Made by a program: the position numbers and the translations under genes. From positions 2,962,872-3,026,871 of the forward strand of contig NZ_LZNS01000001.1 in NCBI RefSeq assembly GCF_001984575.1: 64,000 nt of DNA, read 5' to 3'. This DNA comes from Streptomyces sp. MP131-18. GTDB lineage: Bacteria > Actinomycetota > Actinomycetes > Streptomycetales > Streptomycetaceae. Positions 35,941 through 48,168 of this stretch are shown here, one piece after another (the first letter of the stretch is position 1; each line of letters begins with the position of its first letter). The notes beneath the pieces are model-generated. The model made no database searches. It was not told where the DNA came from and saw nothing but the letters and a program-made list of their open reading frames with translations.

Positions 35941-37578
35941 TCAGATCCGGCGCAGCTCCCACAGGCGCCACACGCCGCTGTTGGACGACAGGTTCTGGAT
36001 GCCGGAGATCTCCGTGGTGCTGATGGTGATGCGCTTGTCCTGCCAGATCGGGATGAGCGACGCGGCCTCGCTTGCCTGTTCGTGAATCGTGCGGAAGTCC
36101 TCGGCCGCCCGGCCGCGGTCCGGCTCGGCCTGCGTGGCTTCTATCAGCCGGTTGACCGAGTCGCTGCTGAAGCCGGTGTTGAGGCCGTCGGCCTGTCCGA
36201 CGAGCTGGTCGGTGAACGTGGACGGGTCCGGGTAGTCCGCGCGCCAGCCGATGAGGTAGGCGTCGAAGGGGTGCTGCCCGTAGATGGCGGGCAGGAACTC
36301 GGCCCACGGGTAGTACGTGATCTCCACGTCGAAAATGCCGTCCGCTTCGAGCTGACGCTCGATCAGCTCCGCCTCGGCGTGGTTGGCGGCGCCGCGCGAG
36401 TAGGCCAGGTCGAAGGGCACGGGCAGCTCGTGGCCCGCGGCCTCCAGATCGGCGCGCAGGCCGTCGGCCTCGGTGTCCATGTACCGGTCGTAGTAGGGCG
36501 TGCCGTGGCCCGTGAAGCCCACCGGGATCAGCGAGTACAGCGCCTCGACGGTGTCGTGCTGCACGCGGCGGGTGATGGCCTCGCGGTCGAGCAGCGCGGC
36601 GGCGGCCTGCCGGAGCTGCTCGTCCGCCATCGGCGCGCCGCCACGGGTGTTGAAGCCGAGCGTGCGGATGGAGGTGCCGGTGGACTCGGTGAAACGGTAC
36701 TCCGGGTCGCTGGCGCTGAGGTCCGCCATGACCTCGGGCGGCATCTTCCCGTCGTTCACGTCGATCTCGCCGCTCTCCCACGCGTCGGCCAGCAGCTCCT
36801 CGGCGGAGGCGTCCTCGGTCTCGGTGAAGTACTCGACGCGGATCGAGTGCTCGGGGACTTCGGCGGCGCCGTCGTAGTCCGGGTTCGGCTCGAGTTCGGC
36901 GTACTGGTCGGCCTCGAAGCCGGTGAGCAGGTAGGGGCCCGAGCCGTCGACCTCGTTGTCGGCGCGGGGTTCGAGCTCCTCGTAGTTCTCGCGGTCCACG
37001 ATCGCGCCCGCGGAGCTGGCCACGACGAAGGGGAAGGTCGCGTCCGGCTTGCTCAGCTCGAAGATCACGTCGCGGCCGTCGACGCGCACGGCGTCCAGCG
37101 TGGCCAGCAGGCTGGACGGGCCGGCGTAGGTGAACTTCTCGTCCTCCGGAATGCTGTCGTCCGCGTCCTCCTGCGCCGCCCGCTCGGTCATGGCGAGGAT
37201 GCGGTCGAAGGAGAACTTGACGTCCTCCGGGGTGATCTCCCGGCCGTTGCTGAAGGTCAGCCCGCCGCGCAACTCGCAGCGGTAGACCGTCAGATGGTTG
37301 TCCGTGAACACGCACTCCTCGGCCGCGTCCGGGACGGGCTGCTCCTCGCCGGGTGCGTAGGTCAGCAGTGACTGGTACAGGTTGCTCGTCAGCATCGACG
37401 CGCCCGCGTCGAACGCACCGCCCGGATCGAGCATGGATGGTGTGGAGGTGGTGCCCACGACGATCGGGTCCTGCCCGTCACTGTCCGACCGGAAGAACAT
37501 CCAGCCGCCAACCGCACCGACCACCAGTACCAGGGCCAGTCCGATACCTATGGCCCCTCTGGCCCGGATTCGTCGCAC
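35941..37578 (-). CDS. Family-5 (peptide-type) ABC substrate-binding protein, signal-anchored
   Basis: Protein of 545 aa. A basic N-terminus and one helix (IGIGLALVLVVGAVGGWMFF) lead into a DppA/OppA-like binding domain (VVGTTSTPSMLDPGGAFD, ITPEDVKFSFDRI, YLIGWRADYPDP). No lipobox Cys is present, so it appears held by an uncleaved signal anchor. No permease or ATPase genes lie nearby. GTG 37578 is preferred for its GAGGAGAGG upstream; ATG 37641 is an alternative. Confidence 0.87.
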   Translation of the reverse strand: MRRIRARGAIGIGLALVLVVGAVGGWMFFRSDSDGQDPIVVGTTSTPSMLDPGGAFDAGASMLTSNLYQSLLTYAPGEEQPVPDAAEECVFTDNHLTVYRCELRGGLTFSNGREITPEDVKFSFDRILAMTERAAQEDADDSIPEDEKFTYAGPSSLLATLDAVRVDGRDVIFELSKPDATFPFVVASSAGAIVDRENYEELEPRADNEVDGSGPYLLTGFEADQYAELEPNPDYDGAAEVPEHSIRVEYFTETEDASAEELLADAWESGEIDVNDGKMPPEVMADLSASDPEYRFTESTGTSIRTLGFNTRGGAPMADEQLRQAAAALLDREAITRRVQHDTVEALYSLIPVGFTGHGTPYYDRYMDTEADGLRADLEAAGHELPVPFDLAYSRGAANHAEAELIERQLEADGIFDVEITYYPWAEFLPAIYGQHPFDAYLIGWRADYPDPSTFTDQLVGQADGLNTGFSSDSVNRLIEATQAEPDRGRAAEDFRTIHEQASEAASLIPIWQDKRITISTTEISGIQNLSSNSGVWRLWELRRI

Positions 37579-37693
37579 TCCCCGCGCCTCTCCTCGGAAG
37601 ACATCATGCGGGGCCAAGCCAACCACAGGGGCATATCCCATGGAGTACGCAGGGGGCAACGGACGGGCCACAACTCGCGCTGTGACCGGGCCG

Positions 37694-38002
37694 TCACGTC
37701 TCGGGAACGACTCCCGGCACTCCGGGAACGTCGATGTGGAACTCCACCTCCACCGGCCGCCCGTCGAGCCTGACCGCCACGCTCTGGCTGCCGAGCTGGG
37801 GCGAGAAGGCGGCCAGCAGGTACTCTCCATGCGTCGGCGCGATCACCGTGAACCCGCCGTCCTCCGCACTGCGCGTCTTCACCAGGTGCCGTCCACCGCC
37901 GGCCCCGGACAGCGTCACCACCGCGCGGGGCAGGGCGACCCCCAGGGAGTCGCGTACGCGGCCCCGGATAATGAGGGCCTCCGCCCCGATCTCGTCCGCC
38001 AT
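37694..38002 (-). CDS. Carboxypeptidase-regulatory-like (transthyretin-fold) small protein
   Basis: Protein of 102 aa forming one beta-sandwich: the pattern IIRGRVRDSLGVALPRAVVTLSG, then GGFTVIAPTHGEYLLAAF, matches carboxypeptidase regulatory-like domains. No signal peptide is apparent, so it is probably cytoplasmic or exported without a classical signal. Lies upstream of, and on the same strand as, the peptide-binding protein gene. The function is unknown; the domain is usually a binding or accessory module. Confidence 0.8.
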   Translation of the reverse strand: MADEIGAEALIIRGRVRDSLGVALPRAVVTLSGAGGGRHLVKTRSAEDGGFTVIAPTHGEYLLAAFSPQLGSQSVAVRLDGRPVEVEFHIDVPGVPGVVPET

Positions 38003-38185
38003 GCCTTCGCTCCTCCGCCACCGCGTTCTGTATCCGTCACGCTGTCAGTTTGTTCCCTGGTCGTTATCCAAGACACCAGCGTGGCGCGAATAGTTGACTC
38101 AGAAGCGAGCTTGAGACGAAAACTGGACAATCGCACGTTCTTTTTGGGCTTCGACCACGGGGCCGCGGGACCGCGGGACCGCGAG

Positions 38186-39496
38186 TCAGCTCTGGCGGGA
38201 GGCCAGTTCGACGACGGTGATGTCCGGGTCGGCGCCGATGCGGACCGGCGGGCCCCAGGCCCCCGCGCCGCGGGTGACGTAGAGCTGAGTGTCCCCGTAC
38301 CGCTCCAGGCCCGCGAGGGTCGGGTTGGCCAGCCCGGCGAGATAGGTGACGGGCCACAGCTGCCCGCCGTGGGTGTGCCCGGACAGCTGGAGGTCCACCC
38401 CGTGGTCCACGGCCTCGTGTATCTGCACCGGCTGGTGCGCCATGAGCACCGTGGCCCGCTGCCGGTCCCGGTCGCCGAGCGCCGCCTCGTAGTCGGGGCC
38501 GCCGAAGTCGGTCCCCTTGCCGTCCTCGTCGTTGACGCCCGCCAGGTCGAAGTGGGCCAGTTCGTCGCGGGCGTTCTCCAGCGGCCGCAGCCCCAGCTCC
38601 GCCACGTGCTCCAGCCACTCGCGCGGGCCGACCCGGTACTCGTGGTTGCCGGTGACGAAGTAGGCGCCGTCGCGCGATCGCAGCTGCGCGAGCGGCGCGG
38701 CGGCCGACCGCAGGTCGTCCACCTCGGCGTCGACCAGGTCGCCGACGACGGCGATGAGGTCGGGCTGGGTCGCGTTCACCGCGTCCACCACGCGCTGGCA
38801 GTGCGAACGGCCCGCGACCGGGCCGAGGTGGATGTCGCTGACGACGGCGATGCGGTAACCGTGTCCTGCCCGCGGCAACTTGGCCAGCGGGACCGTCACG
38901 TGTTTGGTGGTCAGGTTCCGCGCGGCCCACGAGCCGTAGCCGAGCAGCCCGGCCGTCACCGTTCCCGCGCCGACCGCCACGCCGCGCGACAGCAGGACCC
39001 GGCGGCGCAGCCCCGCGGCATCGGGACCGCCCGCGGCCTCCGGGCTGCCGTCCCCGTCCCCGTCCCCGCCGGCCTCACCCACGGGCGCCGACGGCACGGC
39101 CGGCGCGGCCGGGCCGGCGGCGGCGCCGGCCGGCACCGGCTCGGCCACGGGCTCGGCCACGGGCTCCGCCTGCCGCTCCGGCGCCGCGCGCCGCGCCCTG
39201 CGCAGCACGGCGAAGCGGATCGGCTCGGAGACCAGGAGGGTCAGGACGAGGTAGAGGAGGGCCGCGTACCAGTAGAAGCCCGGCCAGCCCACGACCTGCT
39301 GGGCGGCGAACGGCACACCGAACTCGCCGCCGGTCGTCGCCGTGATGGCCAGTAAGGGCAGCGCCACCAGCAGCCCGGTGCCGGCTCTCCGGTACCAGCC
39401 GCCGGGCCGCGACACGTCCCGCACGAGGCGTTTCCAGAGGTACCAGTGGACCCCGGCCATGAGCAGGACCATGGGGATGATGGCGCCGATGGGCAT
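38186..39496 (-). CDS. Membrane-bound metallophosphoesterase
   Basis: Protein of 436 aa. About three or four N-terminal hydrophobic segments are followed by a low-complexity Pro/Ala/Glu linker and another helix. A calcineurin-like phosphoesterase domain follows, with metal motifs VVSDIHLG, VVGDLVD, GNHEY and a late SGHTHGGQ. It resembles YkuE/YaeI-type enzymes, which can act on lipid-linked phosphates. The specific substrate is unknown. ATG 39496 is used. Divergent from the D,D-carboxypeptidase gene. Confidence 0.9.
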   Translation of the reverse strand: MPIGAIIPMVLLMAGVHWYLWKRLVRDVSRPGGWYRRAGTGLLVALPLLAITATTGGEFGVPFAAQQVVGWPGFYWYAALLYLVLTLLVSEPIRFAVLRRARRAAPERQAEPVAEPVAEPVPAGAAAGPAAPAVPSAPVGEAGGDGDGDGSPEAAGGPDAAGLRRRVLLSRGVAVGAGTVTAGLLGYGSWAARNLTTKHVTVPLAKLPRAGHGYRIAVVSDIHLGPVAGRSHCQRVVDAVNATQPDLIAVVGDLVDAEVDDLRSAAAPLAQLRSRDGAYFVTGNHEYRVGPREWLEHVAELGLRPLENARDELAHFDLAGVNDEDGKGTDFGGPDYEAALGDRDRQRATVLMAHQPVQIHEAVDHGVDLQLSGHTHGGQLWPVTYLAGLANPTLAGLERYGDTQLYVTRGAGAWGPPVRIGADPDITVVELASRQS

Positions 39497-39622
39497 GAGC
39501 GTCCTTCCTCGTCTGTGATGTCAGTATCCGTGGGCCCGCCGTCCCCCGGATGATCGGGGGCACTCACCGGTTTGGGCCGCTCCGCCCGACCGCTTCCCGG
39601 GCGGCAACGGTAGGTTCGCGGT

Positions 39623-40906
39623 GTGCCGTTCAATCGCTCGTCTTCTTTTCGGACGCCCGTTCGCGCCCTGGTGCTGTCGATAGTCACCACCGGGCTGCTC
39701 TCTCCCGCTCTCGCCGCCCGTGCCGAGGACCAGGCGCCCGCCATCGGCGGTGAACTCCTCGGCCGGCCGGGCACACAGGCGCACACCGGTGACGGGGTGC
39801 CCGCCGTGCCAGAGGAGCTGACCGCGGAGTCGTGGCTCGTCGCCGACGCCGAGACCGGCGAGGTGCTTGCCGCCCACGACGCCCACCAGCCGCTGCCGCC
39901 CGCGAGCACCATCAAGATGCTGTTCGCCGACGCGCTGCTGCCCAAGTTCGACCGCGATGACCTGTACCGGGCCCAGCCCGAGCACTTCGCGGACCTCGGG
40001 CCCGGCAGCAGCGCGGTGGGCATCGACGACCACAGGACCTACACGGTCGAGGACCTGTGGCACGGTGTCTTCCTCGCCTCCGGCAACGACGCCGTCTACG
40101 CGCTGACCGCCATGAACGGCGGCAAGGAGGAGACCGTCGCCGAGATGAACGCCCGCGCCGAGGAGCTCCAGGCCGCGGACACCCACGTGGTGAACCCGGA
40201 CGGCTACGACGCCAGGGGCCAGGTCTCCTCCGCCTACGACCTCACCCTCATCGCCCGTTCCGGGCTCCAGAACGCCGACTTCCGCGAGTACGCCGCCACC
40301 CCGGACGCCGACTTCCCCGGCGAGGGCGAAGGCGAGGACCGGGAGACATACGAGATCCAGAACACCAACCGGCTGCTCGTCGGCGCCCCGGGGCTCGACC
40401 CGTACGAGGGCATCGCCGGCGTCAAGAACGGCTACACCAGCGCCGCGGGCTACACGTTCACCGGTGTCGCGGAACGGGACGGCCGCGTGCTGCTGGTCAC
40501 CGTGATGGACCCGGACAGCGGCGACAACCTCGCCGTCTACCGGGAGACCGCGGCCCTGTTCGACTGGGGCTTCTCGGTGGCCGGGACGATCCGCCCCGTC
40601 GGCGAACTGGTGCGGCCGCTGAGCGAGACCGCCGGCGGGCCCGACGAGCCCGCGGAGGGCGAAGGCGGCAGCCCGCAGGGCGTCGGCGAGGGCAGCGGCG
40701 ACGGCAAGAACGCCGGGGACGTGCCGCTCGAAGGCGCGGCGGGCGGCGGGAGTTCCGGGGTCGGGCCCGCGGTGGTCGGGTTCACGGCGGCGGGCCTTGC
40801 GGTGCTTGCGGCGGCTGCGTGGCTGTTCCACCGCCGTCATCCGCTGCCGGCCGCCGTTCGGGCTCCGCGTCCAGCGCGTCGGCCTCGGGACGCTCCCGGG
40901 GAGTGA
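39623..40906 (+). CDS. dacC: D-alanyl-D-alanine carboxypeptidase (S11, DacC-like)
   Basis: Protein of 427 aa. A signal peptide (to about residue 34) is followed by a penicillin-binding transpeptidase fold with STIK (SxxK), SGN, and KNG in place of the usual KTG at about residue 270. A Gly/Glu-rich linker, a C-terminal membrane helix and a basic tail fix it to the membrane. It trims peptidoglycan pentapeptides. Its last 125 bp overlap, tail to tail, the convergent YihY gene. GTG 39623 is the start. Confidence 0.9.
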   Translation: MPFNRSSSFRTPVRALVLSIVTTGLLSPALAARAEDQAPAIGGELLGRPGTQAHTGDGVPAVPEELTAESWLVADAETGEVLAAHDAHQPLPPASTIKMLFADALLPKFDRDDLYRAQPEHFADLGPGSSAVGIDDHRTYTVEDLWHGVFLASGNDAVYALTAMNGGKEETVAEMNARAEELQAADTHVVNPDGYDARGQVSSAYDLTLIARSGLQNADFREYAATPDADFPGEGEGEDRETYEIQNTNRLLVGAPGLDPYEGIAGVKNGYTSAAGYTFTGVAERDGRVLLVTVMDPDSGDNLAVYRETAALFDWGFSVAGTIRPVGELVRPLSETAGGPDEPAEGEGGSPQGVGEGSGDGKNAGDVPLEGAAGGGSSGVGPAVVGFTAAGLAVLAAAAWLFHRRHPLPAAVRAPRPARRPRDAPGE

Positions 40907-41729
40907 CCGCGGTGGCCGTCCAGGCGCAGCACACCAGCAGGAGTTTGGCCATCAGGTTGATCCAGACCAGAAGCGCGACGGGCACGCCGAAGGCGCCGTA
41001 CACGTTCCGGGTGGCGACCTCCGTCAGGTAGCCGCCCAGCAGCTGCTTCAGCACCTCGAAGCCGACCGCGCCCATCGCGCAGGCCGTGAGCGTGGCGGTG
41101 CGCGGCGGCCTGACCCCGGGCAGCCACACCAGCAGGTACACCAGCAGGAAGAACGTGACGACCGTCGCCAGCAGGTAGGCCAGGAGCTGGAACGGCAGCG
41201 CGGTGTCCACCCGCCGCGAGGCCCAGTGCACCGCGCCCACGCCGAGCGCGGACGCGGCGAGCGACAGCAGCGTCACCGCGCCGAGCCCAACCAGCACGCC
41301 CATGTCCCTGGCACGGCGCAGGAAGACGTTGTCCTCGGGGTCGGCCAGGTCCCACAGCTCCCGCAGGCAGCCGCGCAGGGCGTCCACCCAGCCGGCGCCC
41401 ATGGGCAGGACCAGCGCGAGCGAGACGAGGCCGATGGTGCCCGCGTGGTCGAAGAGCGCACCGAGGTTCATCTGGTCGGAGATGCCGGGCACCTGGTCGG
41501 ACGCCCACTGCTCGATGTCTTCCAGGTGCTGGTCGCTGAGCAGCCAGGCGCCGGTGGCGGCTGCCAGGCCGAGCACGGGGAAGAGGGTGATGAAGCTGGT
41601 GAACGTGATCGCGGCGGCCAGCCGCGTCCACGTGCGGTCGTCGAGGTGCCGGTACACCTGCCAGGCACGGCTGCGCAGGAACCAGGCCACCGCCGGTCCG
41701 ATCCCGGGCAGCCGGGTCAGTTTCTCCAT
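40782..41729 (-). CDS. YihY/BrkB-family inner-membrane protein
   Basis: Protein of 315 aa with about six membrane helices, the BrkB fold (RLAAAITFTSFITLFPVLG near the start, YGAFGVPVALLVWINL near the end), and a hydrophilic Pro/Arg/Glu C-terminal tail. The molecular function of the family is not settled; it is not an RNase. ATG 41729 is preferred, with GTG 41741 and GTG 41777 possible. It is the third leftward gene after trpS and the 2'-5' ligase-like gene. Its tail overlaps dacC on the opposite strand. Confidence 0.88.
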   Translation of the reverse strand: MEKLTRLPGIGPAVAWFLRSRAWQVYRHLDDRTWTRLAAAITFTSFITLFPVLGLAAATGAWLLSDQHLEDIEQWASDQVPGISDQMNLGALFDHAGTIGLVSLALVLPMGAGWVDALRGCLRELWDLADPEDNVFLRRARDMGVLVGLGAVTLLSLAASALGVGAVHWASRRVDTALPFQLLAYLLATVVTFFLLVYLLVWLPGVRPPRTATLTACAMGAVGFEVLKQLLGGYLTEVATRNVYGAFGVPVALLVWINLMAKLLLVCCAWTATAVTPRERPEADALDAEPERRPAADDGGGTATQPPQAPQGPPP

Positions 41730-41813
41730 AGCGCCGCTCACGCTATGGCCGTGTGCCCCCTCACGACCGGCCGACACGCGACCGGCCGCGGGCGCCCTCC
41801 GCGGCGGCGCGGG

Positions 41814-42398
41814 CTACGCCGCCTCCTGGGCCCGTTCGAACGCGGAGGAGGCGGGCCGCCGCTGCCGCGGGCAGGGCGCGAACCGGAACTCGCGCCGCAG
41901 CGCCCAGGCGCCGTCCCCGCCCTGCTCGTACAGCGCGAAGCCGGCCACCGTCCACGCCGCCTCGTACCGGGCGAGGTCCGCCTGCGCGGCGTCCATCGCG
42001 TCCTCGCCGATGCCGTGCGCGACGGTGACGTGCGGGTGGTAGGGGAACTGGAGCTCGCGGGCCAGCGGCCCGCCGTCCTCCCGGACGCGCTCCTGGAGCC
42101 AGCCGCACGCCGACCCGCCCTCGACGACCTGCACGAACACGACGGGCGACAGCGGGCGGAAGGTACCCGTGCCGTACAGCCGCATGCGGAACGGGCGCGC
42201 CGCCGCGGCGATGCCCGCGAGGTGCTCGTCGATGGCCGGCCGGGCCGCGGCCTCGACCGCGGTGGGCGGCAGCAGGGTCACGTGCGTGGGGATGCCGGCC
42301 GCGGCGGCGTCCCCGAAGCCCAGGCGGCGGCGCTGGAGGCGGCTGCCGTGCGGCTCCGGGACCGCGATCGACACGCCGAGCGTGACGGTCCCCGCCAA
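41814..42398 (-). CDS. 2'-5' RNA ligase family (2H phosphoesterase) protein
   Basis: Protein of 194 aa with the two HxT motifs of 2H phosphoesterases: HVTLLPP near residue 39 and HPHVTVAHG near residue 121. Members cleave or form 2'-5' or cyclic phosphate bonds; the native substrate is unknown. TTG 42398 is the start, supported by AGGAG 6-9 nt upstream. It follows trpS by 59 bp and is probably in the same transcript, a suggestive pairing of tRNA charging and RNA-end chemistry. Confidence 0.88.
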   Translation of the reverse strand: MAGTVTLGVSIAVPEPHGSRLQRRRLGFGDAAAAGIPTHVTLLPPTAVEAAARPAIDEHLAGIAAAARPFRMRLYGTGTFRPLSPVVFVQVVEGGSACGWLQERVREDGGPLARELQFPYHPHVTVAHGIGEDAMDAAQADLARYEAAWTVAGFALYEQGGDGAWALRREFRFAPCPRQRRPASSAFERAQEAA

Positions 42399-42457
42399 TT
42401 CCCTCTCCTGTCAGTGCTGGTCGTGCTGGTCGTTCCGGGTGTCCGGCCGGGCGGCGC

Positions 42458-45651
<3,194 letters not shown>

Positions 45652-45660
45652 CCCGGCCCG

Positions 45661-46074
45661 TCAGCCCGCGGAGAACCGCAGCACGTCGCTCAGGAACGGC
45701 ACTTCCAGCCACGGGTCCGGCTCGGCCATCAGCGTCAGCAGCACGATCACGCCGCCCAGCAGCGAGTACGTCACCACGTCGGTGAACCGGGACCTGACCG
45801 CCAGCATGCCCACCGCGGGCAGCCAGCCGCGCAGCAGCCCGCCCCCGATCAGCCCGCCGCCCACCGCCAGGAGCCCGATCCGGAAGTCGGCGAGGGTGAT
45901 GAGCAGCCCGGCCAGGACCGTACCGAGCACGGCGAGGAACGGCCACTGCCTGATCGGGGCCGGGGCGTCGCCGCCCGCGCTGCGCCGGCCGCCCTCGGGC
46001 CTGGCGGTGCCGCGCGTCGGGTACTTGTCGGCCGTCCTGCGGCGCCTGCGCCAGACGGTGCCGTTCGCGCCCAT
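45661..46074 (-). CDS. DUF3017 membrane protein
   Basis: Protein of 137 aa with a basic N-terminal tail and three hydrophobic segments (LAVLGTVLAGLLITL, IGLLAVGGGLIGGGLL, VTYSLLGGVIVLLTLM). This is the DUF3017 pattern, a family commonly encoded right after folD in actinobacteria. The gene starts 13 bp behind the folD stop, so they share a transcript. The function is unknown. Confidence 0.85.
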   Translation of the reverse strand: MGANGTVWRRRRRTADKYPTRGTARPEGGRRSAGGDAPAPIRQWPFLAVLGTVLAGLLITLADFRIGLLAVGGGLIGGGLLRGWLPAVGMLAVRSRFTDVVTYSLLGGVIVLLTLMAEPDPWLEVPFLSDVLRFSAG

Positions 46075-46087
46075 GGAACGCCTTCCC

Positions 46088-46951
46088 TCACTCTTCGGCC
46101 GCGGCCGCGCGCTCGGCGGCCTCGACCACGTTCGTCAGCAGCATCGCCCGGGTCATCGGGCCCACGCCGCCGGGGTTGGGCGAGATCCAGCCCGCGACCT
46201 CGGCCACCCCCGGGTGGACGTCGCCGACGATTTTGCCCTGCTCGTCGCGGCTGACGCCGACGTCGAGCACGGCCGCGCCCGGCTTCACGTCCTCCGGCTT
46301 GACCAGGTGCGGCACTCCCGCCGCGGCGACCACGATGTCCGCACGCCGCAGGTGCGCCGACATCTCGCGGGTGCCGGTGTGGACCTGCGTCACGGTCGCG
46401 TTCTCGCCGCGGCGGGTGAGCAGCAGCGGCAGGGAGCGGCCGACGGTGACGCCGCGGCCGATGACGACGACGTGCGCGCCGGCGAGGGCGACGCCGTACC
46501 GGCGCAGCAGCGCGATGATGCCGTTCGGCGTGCAGGGCAGCGGGGCGGGCTCGCCGAGTACGAGACGGCCGAGGTTCGTCGGGTGCAGCCCGTCGGCGTC
46601 CTTGGCCGGGTCCACCAGCTCCAGCACGCGGTTGACGTCGATGCCGCGGGGCAGCGGCAGCTGCACCAGGTAGCCGGTGCAGGCGGGGTCCGCGTTCAGC
46701 TCCTGGACGACGGCCTCGACCTCCGCCTGGGTGGCGGTGGCCGGCAGGGCGCGCCGGATCGAGGCGATGCCGACGGCGGCGCAGTCGCGGTGCTTGCCCG
46801 CGACGTACTTCTGGCTGCCGACGTCGTCGCCCACCAGCAGCGTGCCGAGCCCGGGGGTGACCCCGCGCTCCCGGAGGGCGGCGACCCGGGTGGTGAGATC
46901 GGATTTGATCGCGGCTGCGGTGGCCTTGCCATCGAGAATCTCGGCGCTCAT
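46088..46951 (-). CDS. folD: Methylene-THF dehydrogenase / methenyl-THF cyclohydrolase
   Basis: Protein of 287 aa. The catalytic region has [18 protein letters not shown], with the family's Tyr and Lys. QLPLPRGID and the NADP-binding [16 protein letters not shown] follow, then [13 protein letters not shown] at the end. It interconverts one-carbon folates needed for purine synthesis, fitting purN and purH about 3 kb away. The start is ATG 46951. Confidence 0.96.
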   Translation of the reverse strand: MSAEILDGKATAAAIKSDLTTRVAALRERGVTPGLGTLLVGDDVGSQKYVAGKHRDCAAVGIASIRRALPATATQAEVEAVVQELNADPACTGYLVQLPLPRGIDVNRVLELVDPAKDADGLHPTNLGRLVLGEPAPLPCTPNGIIALLRRYGVALAGAHVVVIGRGVTVGRSLPLLLTRRGENATVTQVHTGTREMSAHLRRADIVVAAAGVPHLVKPEDVKPGAAVLDVGVSRDEQGKIVGDVHPGVAEVAGWISPNPGGVGPMTRAMLLTNVVEAAERAAAAEE

Positions 46952-47222
46952 GCCCCCATCCTCGCGGATGCGGGGGCCTGCCCACCAATCCGCCCCCGGA
47001 ACACCGCACGCCCGCCGTGCCGGACGATGTATCAGCTTTGCCACAGTCCTGCCGCCCAGGTGGACAGCGGGGAAGGCGCGGCTGTGGAATAGCGGCCCTG
47101 GCCGGCCGGGGGAACGTGCCGTCGGCGCCGTGGGGCGCCCAGGTCGCTGCGGGCCTTCCGCGCCAGCGGGCCGAGCGGCCGTCCCGGCCATGCAGGACTT
47201 CATCGCAAGGAGCCCACTGGAC
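46952..47222. other. Divergent folD/DUF4234 intergenic region
   Basis: 271 bases hold the promoters of both genes. The ATG at 47190 is in frame with the DUF4234 gene but lacks a ribosome-binding site. I see no further gene or RNA. Confidence 0.5.
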
Positions 47223-48008
47223 GTGAGCAACTATCAGAATCCGCCCGGGCAGCCGCCGCAGGGGCCCGTGCCCCCGGGTGGGCAGCCAGGACCGTACCCG
47301 CCGCAGGGCGGGCCGCAGCCGGGCCCCTACCCGCCGCAGAACCCGCCGCCACCAGGACCGTACGGAGCGCCGGACGCGGCCACGCAGTCCGCCCCGCCGC
47401 CGCAGCAACCGGGTCCGTACCCGCCGCAGGGCCCGCCGCCCGCGCCGGGCCCGTACGGGGCGCCGGACGCGGCCACCCAGCCGGGTCCGCCGCCGCAGCA
47501 GCCGGGCGGCCTTCCGGCGCCCTACGCGCCGCAGGGCGGCCCGCCCGTGTCGTATCCGCCGGAGGGCCAGATGCCGCCGGGGATGCCCGGCATGCCGGGG
47601 CAGCCGGCCGGGTTCGGCTACGCGATGCCGCTGCGCGGGCCCGGTGTCACGTGGCTGCTCGGGCTCATCACCTGCGGGATCTACGCCCTGGTGTGGTGGT
47701 ACAAGATCCAGAAAGAGCTGAACCAGTTCGACCAGCGCATCGAGGTCAGCCCGGGCATGAGCGTCCTGGCGTTCCTGCCGGGCGCATACCTGCTGGTCCC
47801 GCCGTTCGTCTCGGTGGCGAACACCGCCGGCCGCATTTCGGCGGCGCAGCGCGCCGCGGGCCTGCCGCCGACGTGCAGCGGCGGCCTGGGGATTCTGCTG
47901 TACATCCTGCTGGGGACGCACATGATCTACTACCAGTCGGAGATCAACAAGATCCACCACCACTACCAGGGCCCGCCGCCCGGTACCCCGCTCCCGCTGG
48001 TCGCCTGA
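47223..48008 (+). CDS. DUF4234 membrane protein with proline-rich repeats
   Basis: Protein of 261 aa. The first 130 residues are Pro/Gly/Gln-rich with PGPYPPQG and [10 protein letters not shown] repeats, a disordered cytoplasmic tail. The DUF4234 domain follows with about three hydrophobic segments ([63 protein letters not shown]). GTG 47223 is favoured by AAGGAG 10 nt upstream. The function is unknown; such tails often mediate protein contacts. Confidence 0.85.
   Translation: MSNYQNPPGQPPQGPVPPGGQPGPYPPQGGPQPGPYPPQNPPPPGPYGAPDAATQSAPPPQQPGPYPPQGPPPAPGPYGAPDAATQPGPPPQQPGGLPAPYAPQGGPPVSYPPEGQMPPGMPGMPGQPAGFGYAMPLRGPGVTWLLGLITCGIYALVWWYKIQKELNQFDQRIEVSPGMSVLAFLPGAYLLVPPFVSVANTAGRISAAQRAAGLPPTCSGGLGILLYILLGTHMIYYQSEINKIHHHYQGPPPGTPLPLVA
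47358..47480 (+). repeat. 93-nt imperfect direct repeat inside the DUF4234 gene
   Basis: The segments beginning at 47358 and 47451 share CCGTACGGRGCGCCGGACGC and the bases that follow. The period is 93 nt (31 codons), an in-frame duplication of the proline-rich tail. Confidence 0.75.
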
Positions 48009-48050
48009 GGGCTCCGGCGGGGACGCCACGCGCCGGTTCGTCCGCCGGTC

Positions 48051-48074
48051 GCGCGCCGGGCATCTCCGGCGCGC
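48051..48074 (+). terminator. Hairpin behind the DUF4234 gene
   Basis: GCGCGCCGG (48051-48059) pairs with CCGGCGCGC (48066-48074) over a 6-nt loop, 43 bp after the stop codon. Confidence 0.6.
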
Positions 48075-48168
48075 GCCCCGGGCGTTCCGGCGCAAACTGA
48101 TCATGGACACTTCAGCCCGCGGGTAACGCTCCATCAGGCCACCTCCCCCCACCGCACGGAGCCGCCTG

